From contig PMBV01000110.1 in the NCBI GenBank assembly GCA_003153055.1, forward strand, positions 1 through 28,193: a stretch of 28,193 nucleotides of DNA, read 5' to 3'. The DNA comes from Myxococcales bacterium. GTDB taxonomy: Bacteria; Myxococcota; Myxococcia; Myxococcales; Myxococcaceae. This document shows positions 16,756 to 25,321 of the stretch, one piece after another (position 1 is the stretch's first letter; every line of letters begins with the position of its first letter). The notes under the pieces are model-generated. The model saw nothing but the letters and a program-made list of their open reading frames with translations, searched no databases and was not told where the DNA came from. Made by a program: the position numbers and the translations under genes.

Positions 16756-16846
16756 CGCAGAGCGTCGTGGCACGGCCCTCGAGTGTCCGCAAGTGCCACC
16801 GGCTCAGCGGCCATTGCTCGCCGGCCTACCGAATGGTAAACAGACG

Positions 16847-16862
16847 CATACCATGTGGTATG
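16847..16862. promoter_or_regulatory. 16-bp perfect palindrome between thiS and the hydrolase gene
   Basis: CATACCA-TG-TGGTATG, seven-base arms with a two-base centre, lies in the divergent gap between thiS (starting at 16755 or 16773) and the hydrolase (16892). This is the typical form of a dimeric repressor operator. AT-content is higher than in the surroundings. No regulator gene of that kind is adjacent. Confidence 0.5.
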
Positions 16863-16891
16863 TCTCCAGAGCTCACCGAGGCACCAAGGCC

Positions 16892-17809
16892 ATGAGTCGA
16901 TTCCCGCCGATGCTCCTGTCGTCGCTGGTCGCCGGCTGTGCCTCGCTGGGGGCCATCGACCTTTCCGTCGAGCAGCTCAAGGCGAAGTACGGTACCCCTG
17001 AGGACCGGTACTTTCCGTACCAGGGGCTCCAGGTCCGCTACCGCGACGAGGGCGCAGGGCCAGTGGTCATCCTCCTGCACGGGCTGTGCTCGTCGCTCGA
17101 GACGTGGGACGGGTGGACGCGAGCGCTCAAGGGCGAGTTCCGGGTGGTGCGGGTCGACCTCCCCGGCTTCGGTTTCACCGGGCCCGCGGTTGATGCCCGT
17201 CGCTATTCTCGCGAGGGCGCGGTTGAATTCCTCCGCGATTTTGCGGCCCACTTGGGAGTGGAGCACTTCTCCATCGTGGGAAACTCCCTGGGCGGCTACA
17301 TCGCGTGGACCTACGCGGTGGCTCACCCCGACGCCGTCGACCGGCTCGTCCTCGTCGACCCGATTGGCTACCAACAGAAGTTGCCGGGGCTCTTCGCCTT
17401 CGCCAGCCACCCGCTCATTCGCCCTCTCGCCCGGGGCATGATGCCCCGCTCGATGCTGGAGGGTGCCATCGCCGAGGTGTACGGCGACGCGTCGAAGCTC
17501 ACGCCTGAGGTGAAGCAGCGGTACTTCGACTTGGCGATGCGCGAAGGCAACAAGCGCTCGTACGTCGACGTCTTCACCGTGTTGAGGAACGAGAACGACT
17601 CTTCGCTGTCGGCCGATATCCCTCGTATTCACCCGCCCACGCTGCTGCTCTGGGGCGCGCTCGACCGGTGGATTCTCCCCGAACAGACCAAGCAGTGGAG
17701 CCGGGACCTGCCGTCGGTGTCCATCGTCATCTTCGATGGGCTGGGGCATGTGCCGATGGAGGAGGCGCCAGAGCTGACCGTGGAGGCCGCGCTCCGACAC
17801 CTCAGGTGA
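16892..17809 (+). CDS. Alpha/beta-hydrolase fold lipoprotein
   Basis: 305 residues with a signal peptide ending in the lipobox LVAGC, so the enzyme is probably anchored to a membrane. The hydrolase fold is clear: oxyanion region LLHGLCSS, nucleophile elbow GNSLGG (Ser), WGALDRW (Asp) and GLGHVPMEE (His), giving a complete Ser-Asp-His triad. Sequence resembles meta-cleavage-product hydrolase or epoxide hydrolase-like lipases, but the substrate cannot be read. The start at 16892 is chosen because the signal peptide begins there; GAGG lies about ten bases upstream. An ATG at 16853 lies inside the palindrome and gives an unnatural N-terminus. Confidence 0.88.
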   Translation: MSRFPPMLLSSLVAGCASLGAIDLSVEQLKAKYGTPEDRYFPYQGLQVRYRDEGAGPVVILLHGLCSSLETWDGWTRALKGEFRVVRVDLPGFGFTGPAVDARRYSREGAVEFLRDFAAHLGVEHFSIVGNSLGGYIAWTYAVAHPDAVDRLVLVDPIGYQQKLPGLFAFASHPLIRPLARGMMPRSMLEGAIAEVYGDASKLTPEVKQRYFDLAMREGNKRSYVDVFTVLRNENDSSLSADIPRIHPPTLLLWGALDRWILPEQTKQWSRDLPSVSIVIFDGLGHVPMEEAPELTVEAALRHLR

Positions 17810-17924
17810 GCGAGCGGGTCAACCGCCGTTCTCGAGGTCTGACGTACCCCATCAGCGCGCTGGAGCGGCGTCAACCAACCACATCGCGTTCGCCCATCTT
17901 CGCGAGATCCAAGATGAGCTCTGG

Positions 17925-17940
17925 TGGCAGGCCGCTTGCT
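17925..17940 (+). promoter_or_regulatory. Candidate sigma-54 promoter of the chemoreceptor gene
   Basis: TGGCAGGCCGCTTGCT matches TGGCACG-N4-TTGCW with exact spacing. It lies in the 233-bp gap after the hydrolase; the predicted start near 17951 leaves a leader of about 92 nt to the chemoreceptor ATG. A match of this kind could occur by chance about once in a window of this size, so location is the main support. Confidence 0.6.
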
Positions 17941-18042
17941 GTTGTGGCTCAGGGTTCTTGACTGACCCGCTCGAGGTGCTTCGAGCTGCAGACCAACCTG
18001 ACGCTCGACCCAGAGGCCGACCGGCGGGAGGAGACATTTTCG

Positions 18043-20115
18043 ATGAACTCCCTCGGCCTGAAGACGAAGCTGATGGTCACCTGTGCCGCCATCGCCCTGG
18101 GCCTCGTGGCCCTCATGGGCACCATGTGGGTCTCCACCGAGCGAATCAAGGTCACCGGCCCGCTCTACCAGGAGATCGTGCAAGGGAAGGACCTCGTCGC
18201 CGATATTCTCCCTCCGCCCGAGTACATCGTCGAGTCGTACCTGGTTGCGCTGCAGGCCATCGAGCCGAGCAATGCGTCGCGCGTCACGATGCTGCACGAG
18301 CGCATGAAGAAGCTCCAAGGGGAATACGAGGAGCGCCACGCCTACTGGAAGAAGGTCTTGCCGGAGGGGAAGGTCAAGGACATCTTGGTCGAGAAGTCAT
18401 TCCGGCCGGCCGTGGCGTTCTACGACGCGGCCGAGAAGGCCTACTTCCCAGCCCTGGCGGCGAACGAGCGAGCCCAGGCCCAGAAGCTGCTGAACGAGAC
18501 TCTGACCCCCGCCTACGAGAGCCATCGAGAGCAGATCGACGAAGCCGTCAACTTGAGCAACGCGGCCAACACGGCCACCGAAGAACGGGCGACCGCCACG
18601 CTGCAGAGCACCAACACGGTGCTCGTCTGCATGGCCCTGTTCATCTTCGCGGTTGTCTTGGCCGTCTTCTATGCATTGACTCGGAACCTCACGGGACAGC
18701 TCGGCGGCGATCCGCTCTACGTGGTCGGCATCACTCGACGGGTGGCTGATGGCGACCTCTCGATGAACATCGATGTGTCAGGGCAGCGGAGCGACAGCCT
18801 CATCGTCGCGATGAAGACCATGGTCGGGAACATCACCGCGCTCATCGGCTCCATCGACGAGCTCGCCCGGGAGGCCGTGCTGGGGAAGCTGCAGACCCGA
18901 GCCGACGCGAGCCGTCATGCGGGTGATTTCCGGAGGATCGTCTCGGGTGTCAACGCGACCCTCGACGCCGTCGTCAGCCCGCTGAACGTGGCGGCCGAGT
19001 ACGTCGACCGAATTTCCAAGGGTGACATTCCACCCAGAATCTCCGACAGCTACGCCGGCGACTTCAACGCCATCAAGAACAACCTCAACGACCTCATCGA
19101 CGCGATGGTCAAAGTCACGCACGTCTCGAAGGAGATCGCCGGCGGCAACCTGAAGGTGGCCGTCACCGCGCGGTCGGATCACGACGAGCTGATGAAGGCG
19201 CTGGCCGAGATGGTGAAGAACCTCGGCGAAGTCGTGGGCGACGTGCACTCGGCCACCGACAATGTCGCCAACGGCTCGCACGAGATGAGCGCGTCGTCCG
19301 AGACCGTGAGCCAGGGCGCCACCGAACAGTCCTCCGCCATCGAGGAGGTGTCGTCGTCGGTCGAGCAGATGAGCGCCAACATCAAGCAGAACGCCGACAA
19401 CGCCGCTCAGACCGAGAAGATCGCCAACAAGGCGGCGGCCGACGCCATCGAAGGAGGCAACGCGGTGTCGCAGACCGTCGTGGCAATGAAGCAGATCGCC
19501 AGCAAAATCTCCATCATCGGAGAGATTTCGCGGCAGACGAACCTCTTGGCGCTCAACGCAGCCATCGAGGCCGCTCGCGCCGGAGAGCACGGGAAGGGCT
19601 TCGCGGTGGTGGCCTCGGAGGTGCGGAAGCTGGCTGAGCGCAGCCAGAAGGCCGCGGGAGAGATCACCGACCTCTCGGCTGCCAGCGTGGCGGTGGCCGA
19701 GAAGGCCGGCGAGCTGCTCGGCCGCATTCTCCCCGACGTGCAGAAGACCGCCGGGCTGGTGCAGGAAATCACCGCCGCCAGTCGCGAGCAGGACACCGGC
19801 GCCGCGCAGATTAGCAAAGCGATTCAACAGCTCAATCAGGTGATACAGCAGAACGCCGCGGCGGCCGAGGAGATGGCGGCGACCTCGGAGGAGCTGGCCA
19901 GTCAGGCCGGCCGCCTCCAGAGCAGTATTGGCTTCTTCCAGCTCGGCACCGCCGCGCCTCGAGCACCCGACCCCACCGCCGCGAAACCCAGGAAGGCATC
20001 GCAGAGCCCGAAGGCCTCCAAAACGGCTCCACGGGCGGCTCCTCCCCCTCAGCGCGGAGCGACCATCAGCCTCTCGGAGGACGAGGTCGCCGACAAGGAC
20101 TTCACGGCCTATTAA
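18043..20115 (+). CDS. Methyl-accepting chemotaxis protein
   Basis: 690-residue chemoreceptor. Membrane helices at about 7-30 and 191-213 bracket a periplasmic helical sensor region of about 160 residues. After TM2 come HAMP and HAMP-like repeats through about 400 (units near 214-270, 275-330 and 335-400). The signalling domain has the conserved hairpin tip at 494-533 ([21 protein letters not shown] and [18 protein letters not shown]). The C-terminus has a Pro/Lys/Ala-rich tail and no NWETF-type methyltransferase-binding pentapeptide. GGAGGAG lies nine bases before the ATG. No che genes adjoin, so it would work with arrays encoded elsewhere. The ligand is unknown. Confidence 0.94.
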   Translation: MNSLGLKTKLMVTCAAIALGLVALMGTMWVSTERIKVTGPLYQEIVQGKDLVADILPPPEYIVESYLVALQAIEPSNASRVTMLHERMKKLQGEYEERHAYWKKVLPEGKVKDILVEKSFRPAVAFYDAAEKAYFPALAANERAQAQKLLNETLTPAYESHREQIDEAVNLSNAANTATEERATATLQSTNTVLVCMALFIFAVVLAVFYALTRNLTGQLGGDPLYVVGITRRVADGDLSMNIDVSGQRSDSLIVAMKTMVGNITALIGSIDELAREAVLGKLQTRADASRHAGDFRRIVSGVNATLDAVVSPLNVAAEYVDRISKGDIPPRISDSYAGDFNAIKNNLNDLIDAMVKVTHVSKEIAGGNLKVAVTARSDHDELMKALAEMVKNLGEVVGDVHSATDNVANGSHEMSASSETVSQGATEQSSAIEEVSSSVEQMSANIKQNADNAAQTEKIANKAAADAIEGGNAVSQTVVAMKQIASKISIIGEISRQTNLLALNAAIEAARAGEHGKGFAVVASEVRKLAERSQKAAGEITDLSAASVAVAEKAGELLGRILPDVQKTAGLVQEITAASREQDTGAAQISKAIQQLNQVIQQNAAAAEEMAATSEELASQAGRLQSSIGFFQLGTAAPRAPDPTAAKPRKASQSPKASKTAPRAAPPPQRGATISLSEDEVADKDFTAY

Positions 20116-20445
20116 CCACTCGCGGCTGGCCCGAGGACGATGGGCCCGCGCGCGTCAGGGAAACAACGCCGATGTGGTGCGGCATGTATCGAGATGAGGC
20201 AAGGTAGGTGTCTCTCGGCATTTGTCCTCGTTGACAGCGTATGAGGCATCATCTACGAGGCCTCCGTGTTGGCGGCGCGTGTCGCGGTTGTACGCGGCAG
20301 TGCACGGCTCAACCGACCATCGAGTTTCGGCAGTGAGGGATTCCCTGGTCGGCTCGAGTCGACGCAGCGATCAACCGCAGAGGTTCCCCCGATGTTGCCG
20401 TGCCGGCCCGCTCGCGTGTTCCGGCCCCTTCGACTCAGGAGCTCG
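20116..20445. promoter_or_regulatory. 330-bp intergenic stretch with a sigma-70-like promoter
   Basis: TTGACA at 20231-20236 is a perfect -35 box; 17 bp later TACGAG at 20254-20259 is a weak -10. Transcription would start near 20266, about 180 nt before the next gene. Near the left end GGCCC...GGGCC (loop of nine) after the chemoreceptor stop could form a weak hairpin without a T-tract. No gene seen in the stretch. Confidence 0.4.
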
Positions 20446-20925
20446 ATGATGATGACTTCACGAAAGCAGATGGCGATACCGTTGGTGGCCCTGGCCCTCG
20501 CCGGGCTGATCTCCCTGTGGCAGAGCCGTCGCACCGCCACCGCGAGTCCCCCAGACCGAGCCGCCGCGGGAGGGACCATTTACGACTACCTCCGCGCGCT
20601 CGAGGGACAGAATCCTCGTTGGCTCGCCAACCTCGTTCCCGCGACCCAGGAGGGCGTAGAGGCTATTGATGATCGCCTTCGCCGGTTCGGAGGCGCGAGC
20701 GTGTCGCGGGCCGAGGTGGAGATCGCTCCCGAGGCGTCACCGGAGGCCCTCGCCGTGACCATCCGCACGGTCGGCGTCGATGCCCAGGAGCTCGCGTGGA
20801 CCGAGAACCTGATTTGGCGCATGGGCTCGTGGAAGCTCGAGCTCGGGAACGCTCGCCAGCGACCAGGAGGGGTTTCCCCGGCATCGGTGCCCGAGTCGCC
20901 GCCGCCCAAACAGGGTCGCCGGTAG
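20446..20925 (+). CDS. Hypothetical membrane-anchored protein
   Basis: 159 residues not assigned to any family. One N-terminal hydrophobic segment (about 10-25, MAIPLVALALAGLISLW) followed by Q-S-R-R suggests a signal anchor or signal peptide. The rest is a soluble domain with IYDYLRALEGQNPRWLANLVP, a region predicted helical around 65-85, alternating beta-like segments (VEIAPEASPEALAVTIRTVG, then LIWRMGSWKLELG) and a Pro-rich tail. GGAG lies four bases before the first of three successive ATGs (20446, 20449, 20452), so the exact start is uncertain by two residues. Codon use is normal for the genome style. It stands alone between the chemoreceptor and a cytochrome. Confidence 0.7.
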   Translation: MMMTSRKQMAIPLVALALAGLISLWQSRRTATASPPDRAAAGGTIYDYLRALEGQNPRWLANLVPATQEGVEAIDDRLRRFGGASVSRAEVEIAPEASPEALAVTIRTVGVDAQELAWTENLIWRMGSWKLELGNARQRPGGVSPASVPESPPPKQGRR

Positions 20926-21406
20926 CGCTCGCCGCGAGTGCAAGTCAGTCGCAAAAATCGCATCTCACGAGATTTCAACGCCGTTTCAGAAGTATTTGCT
21001 CACGGTCAGGCGCATCATTACTTCGAGCCCTCGCTGAACGCGAATGAAGCAGGGGGTGCCCGTGGTTTCGACGCCAGTGAGCTCATTGGACCCTATTTGG
21101 CCCCGATGTTTTCGATGGGCCTGGACCCAGTCTCTGTCTTGTCGCGGCCCTCCATGGTCGTTCTGGGCGTCAATGCTCGTGACGCCCGACGTCCGAGGTG
21201 ACGCGCTCAGCGCCCTCTGACGCACAGAAGAAGCATTCCTCCAGCGGAGACACCGGCAATGGCGTGCTGCGCCTTGCCGTCTCGCGAGAGGTCGTTCTTG
21301 CTCTGACCCACGAGGCTCGTCGCTCCGTCGAGACGATCGCTCGAATCGCACAAACGCAGCGTCAAACAAGACCGTCCTGCCTGTGGTGGGCCGGCATGGA
21401 GCACTT
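20926..21406. other. Gene-poor stretch, lower in GC
   Basis: About 480 bp with no convincing gene. An open frame at 20938-21201 (87 residues) and overlapping opposite-strand frames show mixed third positions, and base content is visibly more A/T than in neighbours. It may be decayed DNA. No repeat or RNA recognised. Confidence 0.5.
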
Positions 21407-22222
21407 ATGTTCAGCTACGAACGCTGTCTCGTCACCGGCAGGCCGGCGAGGTCCGTCGGACTGTTGAGTCTGTTCGCGGTCTTCTCCATCGCCTGCGCGG
21501 GGGGCGTGAAGGAGAGCACCCCTTACCAGCAGGCCAACCTGACTCGGGGCGGCCGGCTCTACGACAACTGGATGAAAGAGAAGGGGGTGACGCCCACCAG
21601 CAAGAACCCCGGCTATGCCCTCACCAGCGGCAAGTCCACCAGCGTGACGGCCACCTGGCGGTGCAACGAGTGCCACGGGTGGGACTACCGGGGGATCGAG
21701 GGCGTCTATGCCGCGGGGACGCATTTCACCGGCGTGGAGGGGCTCCTGGAGGCCGCGAGGGACGCTCCCGACGAGCTGTTCAACACCATACGTGACGGCG
21801 TTGACGGGCAGGCGATGAGCTCCTTCGCGACCGAGCAGTTCACCGACTCCGACGTCTGGGACCTGGTAAAGTTCATCAAGGAAGGCACGGTCAACCTGGC
21901 GAGCCGCATTGATGGCACCGGCGCCCTGGTGGGGGCCGACGCGGCCGCGGGCAGGCAACTCTTCGAGCACGGCCCGGGCAACAACGCCGCTCTGGCCTGC
22001 GCCTCCTGCCACGGTGCCGATGGCCGGGAGGTGAATTTCCACGTTCCACCGCAGGCCCCCGAGTATCTTGGAACGGTTGCTAGCAACCCCTGGGAGTTCC
22101 AACACCACGTGCGCTTCGGCTACGCGGGCGGGCTGGTGATGCCCTCGTTCAACGACCACGGCATGACGATTGCGAATGTGCTCGACGTGCTCGCGTACGT
22201 TCAGACGCTCCCGACGCAGTAG
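21407..22222 (+). CDS. Diheme cytochrome c lipoprotein
   Basis: 271 residues. The signal peptide ends in FSIAC (C30), so the protein is probably lipid-anchored in the periplasm or outer membrane. Two cytochrome c domains follow, with hemes at CNECH (86-90) and CASCH (198-202). M137 (DGQAMSSF) and M245 (GLVMPSF) are well placed as axial ligands. The sequence between hemes is typical of small class I cytochrome domains. Role in electron transfer is unspecified; no oxidase or reductase gene adjoins. GGAG lies about six bases before the ATG at 21407. Convergent with the next small lipoprotein gene. Confidence 0.88.
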   Translation: MFSYERCLVTGRPARSVGLLSLFAVFSIACAGGVKESTPYQQANLTRGGRLYDNWMKEKGVTPTSKNPGYALTSGKSTSVTATWRCNECHGWDYRGIEGVYAAGTHFTGVEGLLEAARDAPDELFNTIRDGVDGQAMSSFATEQFTDSDVWDLVKFIKEGTVNLASRIDGTGALVGADAAAGRQLFEHGPGNNAALACASCHGADGREVNFHVPPQAPEYLGTVASNPWEFQHHVRFGYAGGLVMPSFNDHGMTIANVLDVLAYVQTLPTQ

Positions 22223-22285
22223 GCTTCTGAAGCCCATGCCCTCCTCCACTTTGAGGCGAGGAGAGCACGGACGGTCAGACGAGGG

Positions 22286-22558
22286 CTACTTGCAGAGCTT
22301 CGCGCCGCAGGCGGAGACATTCGCGAGCTTCGTCGTGTCGTACTGACCGTTGGTGCAGACATAGGCGGCCGTCATGCAGTCCAAGTACGGCGTTTCGTCG
22401 CAGGTGACGTTCTTGTACGCATCGCAGAACGAGTCCGTGATGGTCGTGAGGGTGCCGCACTGCACGGCCGCGACGAACTTCTTGCAGGACCCCACGTTGT
22501 CAGTGCCGCAGCCAACCAGAGCAACCGCCAACACCGCACCTGCGAGCAGCTTCTTCAT
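22286..22558 (-). CDS. Small eight-cysteine lipoprotein
   Basis: 90 residues. The signal peptide MKKLLAGAVLAVALVGC ends in a lipobox (C17). The mature part carries eight more cysteines (25, 34, 45, 53, 61, 68, 84 and 89), enough for four disulfides, in a very small domain, so it is likely a disulfide-knotted surface or periplasmic protein. GAGG lies five bases before the ATG. No known family was recognised. Small Cys-rich lipoproteins are common in myxobacteria, but function is unknown. Confidence 0.85.
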   Translation of the reverse strand: MKKLLAGAVLAVALVGCGTDNVGSCKKFVAAVQCGTLTTITDSFCDAYKNVTCDETPYLDCMTAAYVCTNGQYDTTKLANVSACGAKLCK

Positions 22559-23072
22559 TTTGACCTCTTGGTGGTTATCGAAGCAAACGCAACGAGAACG
22601 GAATGGTCCCGTTGAGCGGCGGCACTAACATGCTCGTTCAGAGGCTTCAACGAACTTGAGAACCATCCGTCAGAGCGGACGTCATGCTCGTGTCAACGGA
22701 CTCTGTGGAAAAGCACCGGCTCTTGCTCAGGCTCAGGTTCAATACCCGGGTATGTCAGCCTCCGTCGTGCCCTCGCCCCCGCGCCCGCCCGTGGTTGTTG
22801 CGGTTGTCTCGCTCTCAGGCGAGAGTGCTCCCGTGGTGAGTGTGAACGTACTGGAAGCTGGTGCGCCCGTTGACCGCAAACACCTGGCGCGCCACCTCGC
22901 CGAGATGCGTCCGGTAGGAAGACTTCCAAACGAATACACCCAGAGGCCGTCTCTCCTGGAGTCGCTTGTTGGCTTGGGAGGGGTGTCCCTTGGTTTGTTG
23001 GCGCTCCTGACGCGGCACTTTAGTTTAGCGAGGCAGCGGCGTGCTTCGTTGGTGGCCTGGTACTGGTTGGGG
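22559..23072. other. Gene-poor stretch between the Cys-rich lipoprotein and recombinase remnant
   Basis: No firm gene. A plus-strand frame at 22752-23165 (from ATG at 22752) encodes about 137 residues, beginning SASVVPSPPRPPVVVAVVSL and ending in EGGGVRGVENQLTVG. Its first half looks protein-like, but the second half uses many A/T-ending codons, no ribosome site precedes it, and it runs antisense to the recombinase remnant. It may be a short foreign or decayed gene. Confidence 0.4.
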
Positions 23073-23204
23073 TCATCGGAGCCTTCGCGCAGATGCACAG
23101 CCGCGCTGTTGGTCAATGAGGGCGGTGGCGTTCGCGGGGTCGAGAACCAGCTCACCGTCGGGTGAGCCGTGCGACCGGGTGTCGTACCCCAGCATCGGCA
23201 CTCC
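23073..23204 (-). pseudogene. Possible serine-recombinase remnant
   Basis: A 43-residue minus-strand frame directly after the stop of the hybrid kinase gene reads GVPMLGYDTRSHGSPDGELV followed by LDPANATALID, then loses similarity and stops. The order 'PxLGYD ... LV(V/L)(N/D)xxEA' is the conserved start of the recombinase domain in large serine recombinases. No catalytic resolvase domain lies upstream, because the kinase coding sequence occupies that place. The call rests on short pattern resemblance only. Confidence 0.35.
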
Positions 23205-23205
23205 G

Positions 23206-25134
23206 CTACGCCGATCGCTCCAGCAGCGTCCGTTCCCGCATGCGTTCGCGCGTCTCGAGCAGCTCCCAGGCGAGCAGCTCGAGTCGCATCGGCTTCGAGA
23301 GGAAGGCATCCATCCCCGCGACGAAGCAAGCCTGGCGATCGCTCTCGAAGGCGTTGGCTGTCAGCGCGACGATGCGGGGCTGGTGAGAGAGCGGCATCGC
23401 GCGGATAGCCCTTGTCGCTCCCATCCCATCGAGCAGCGGCATCTGCACGTCCATCAGCACGAGGTCGAACTCGCCGCGGCGGACCCGCTCGACGGCCTCT
23501 TGCCCGTCGCCGGCGACCTCGACGTGACAGCCCTGCAACCTGAGCAAGCGGGCGCCGATGGCCTGGTTGATGGCGTTGTCCTCGGCCAACAACACCCGCA
23601 GGCCGGTTCCCTCGGAACCCGAGAGCTGCTCTGGCACCTTCGCTGCTGTCGTCGCGTGGTCCGCCAAGAAGTCGAAGCGGAAGGTGGTGCCCACCCCGGG
23701 CTGGCTCTCGGCGGAGACTCTCCCACCCATGCGTTCGACCAGCCGGGCACAGATGGCGAGCCCCAGGCCGGTGCCCCCGTACCGCCGCGTGGTGCTGCTG
23801 TCAGCCTGGGTGAACGGAGTGAAGAGCCGCGACAGGGCGGCCGCATCCATGCCGATGCCGCTGTCGGACACCTCGCTCGAGATGCGCTCCCTTCCGTTCT
23901 CCGGCTCCGAGGTGACACGCACGCTGATGCGACCATGGTGCGTGAACTTCACCGCGTTGCTCAGCAGGTTGCCCACCACCTGCAGCAGGCGATCAGGGTC
24001 GGCGTTCACCCGCCTCGGCAGCCCTGGCGCCAGCTCCAGTTCGAGCGTCACGCCGCGCACCTGCGCCAGCGGCCGGTGCAGGCCCACCACCCCCTCGAGC
24101 TCTGCCGTCAGGTCGAAATCCCGCGGGTGCAGCTCGAGCTTGCCGGCCTCGATCTTCGAAAAGTCGAGCACATCGTTGATGATGGTGAGCAGCATCTGCC
24201 CGCTGCGTCGCACCAGTTGCACGTGCTCCCGCTGCTCGTCGTCGAGCTGCGAAAGACCGAGCAGCTCGGTCGTGCCGAGGATGCCGTTGAGTGGCGTGCG
24301 GATCTCATGGCTCATCACCGCGAGGAACTCGCCCTTCGCCCGTGTACCCACCTCGGCGCGAAGGAGCGCTGCCTCGAGCTCCGCGGTGCGCAGCTGCACC
24401 TGCTTCTCGAGCGTCGCGGTCAGTTCGCCGAGCGCGGCCTTCGCGGCCTGCAACCGCTCGATGTCTTCCTCTCGGGCCAGCACCGCCAAACGCAGCTGCC
24501 CGGTGAGCTCGCGGTTGGTCGCCTCACCGGCCTCGAGCGCCACGATGGCCGAACGCTGCCGCTGGTTGAGCGAGATGGCGAGGCCGAACACCGAGACCGA
24601 GATGAGGGTGATGTTCAGCACGAAGAAGAGCCGAACCACCGGAGTCAGCGGCACGAAGGGCGCGACCGCCACGACCTGTGCATCGATGAGCCCGCTCACC
24701 ACCGTCAGCACACAGTAGAGCGCCACCCAAATCAGGCTCTCGCGCGCGGTCGAGAAGGTGAGCGAGCCGACCAACGAGAGCATCGCCCAGAGCATCATCG
24801 CTCCGCTCGCCACGAAGCCGCCGAGCGACCACTGGAAGATGAAGGGCAACAGCAGGCTCAACAGCACCTGCGCCACCCGCGCCCGGGGGAAGTTCCTCGT
24901 GCGTGAGAGCAGCCACAGGTTCAGCGCCGTCATCACCACGTAGCCCAGCGGCACCACCGACGGCCGGAGCAGCCCGAAGCCGAGTGCGAGCGCGCCCCAC
25001 AACACGCCTCCGCCACTCATCAGGACGCCGCCAAGCACCAGAATCTGCCGCCCGAGGCGATCGTTGGAGCTCTCTCCTGGGCTCTCGCCGAGATCGGCGA
25101 ACCAACCCAGCCGTCGCGCTTGGAGTGTCGTCAT
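23206..25134 (-). CDS. Membrane-bound hybrid histidine kinase
   Basis: 642 residues. About six hydrophobic segments between 30 and 188 form an integral membrane sensor with little extramembrane sequence (MASE-like). A coiled coil (about 190-265) leads to the HisKA domain with H276 in AVMSHEIRTPLNG. The HATPase domain has the N box (NLLSNAVKF, 389-397), DSGIGM and GGTGLGL. A C-terminal receiver (about 512-630) carries D518-N region acids (AEDN), phospho-acceptor D562 (LMDVQMP) and K614 (LSKP). There is no DNA-binding output or Hpt domain, so the phosphate must go to a separate partner, not found here. The ATG at 25134 is chosen because the protein-like sequence starts there; the frame stays open to 25278. 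Divergent from the GGDEF-EAL gene. Confidence 0.92.
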   Translation of the reverse strand: MTTLQARRLGWFADLGESPGESSNDRLGRQILVLGGVLMSGGGVLWGALALGFGLLRPSVVPLGYVVMTALNLWLLSRTRNFPRARVAQVLLSLLLPFIFQWSLGGFVASGAMMLWAMLSLVGSLTFSTARESLIWVALYCVLTVVSGLIDAQVVAVAPFVPLTPVVRLFFVLNITLISVSVFGLAISLNQRQRSAIVALEAGEATNRELTGQLRLAVLAREEDIERLQAAKAALGELTATLEKQVQLRTAELEAALLRAEVGTRAKGEFLAVMSHEIRTPLNGILGTTELLGLSQLDDEQREHVQLVRRSGQMLLTIINDVLDFSKIEAGKLELHPRDFDLTAELEGVVGLHRPLAQVRGVTLELELAPGLPRRVNADPDRLLQVVGNLLSNAVKFTHHGRISVRVTSEPENGRERISSEVSDSGIGMDAAALSRLFTPFTQADSSTTRRYGGTGLGLAICARLVERMGGRVSAESQPGVGTTFRFDFLADHATTAAKVPEQLSGSEGTGLRVLLAEDNAINQAIGARLLRLQGCHVEVAGDGQEAVERVRRGEFDLVLMDVQMPLLDGMGATRAIRAMPLSHQPRIVALTANAFESDRQACFVAGMDAFLSKPMRLELLAWELLETRERMRERTLLERSA

Positions 25135-25157
25135 CGAGGGGCACTCAAGGGCTAACG

Positions 25158-25271
25158 GCTTCGCCACCACGCTGCCCTCTGCACCGACGGGGGTGATCGC
25201 GACCCCTCCGCGTCGCGGCCCCCTGGGCTCTTCTGAGCGCCGAGGCCGAAAGAGCCTGGAGGTGGCGAAGC
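25158..25271. repeat. 11-bp inverted repeat in the divergent hybrid kinase / GGDEF-EAL region
   Basis: GCTTCGCCACC at 25158-25168 is mirrored exactly by GGTGGCGAAGC at 25261-25271, 92 bp apart, between the two divergent start codons. It could be a looping operator pair or chance in GC-rich DNA. No clear promoter was recognised between them. Confidence 0.3.
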
Positions 25272-25321
25272 GGGTCAAAGAAGCGCGAAGGAGGCCACGC
25301 TGAGGGAGGGGCCGCGAGAGA

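Noticed and set aside
16756..16891. TPP riboswitch before thiS (and before thiG at 9419-9600)
   Set aside because: Looked for the CTGAGA and ACCTGAT/TGCCAGCG-type THI-box elements on the minus strand; none present.
20938..21201. 87-codon plus-strand frame
   Set aside because: No ribosome site, mixed codon third positions, no recognisable domain, in a lower-GC gene-poor stretch.
22223..22285. Hairpin terminator between the cytochrome and the Cys-rich lipoprotein
   Set aside because: GGCTT-CTG-AAGCC can pair, but the stem is only five bases and no T-tract follows on either strand.
22752..23165. 137-codon plus-strand frame as a real gene
   Set aside because: No ribosome site, second half with poor codon bias, and antisense to a recombinase-like remnant; kept only as part of a gene-poor stretch.
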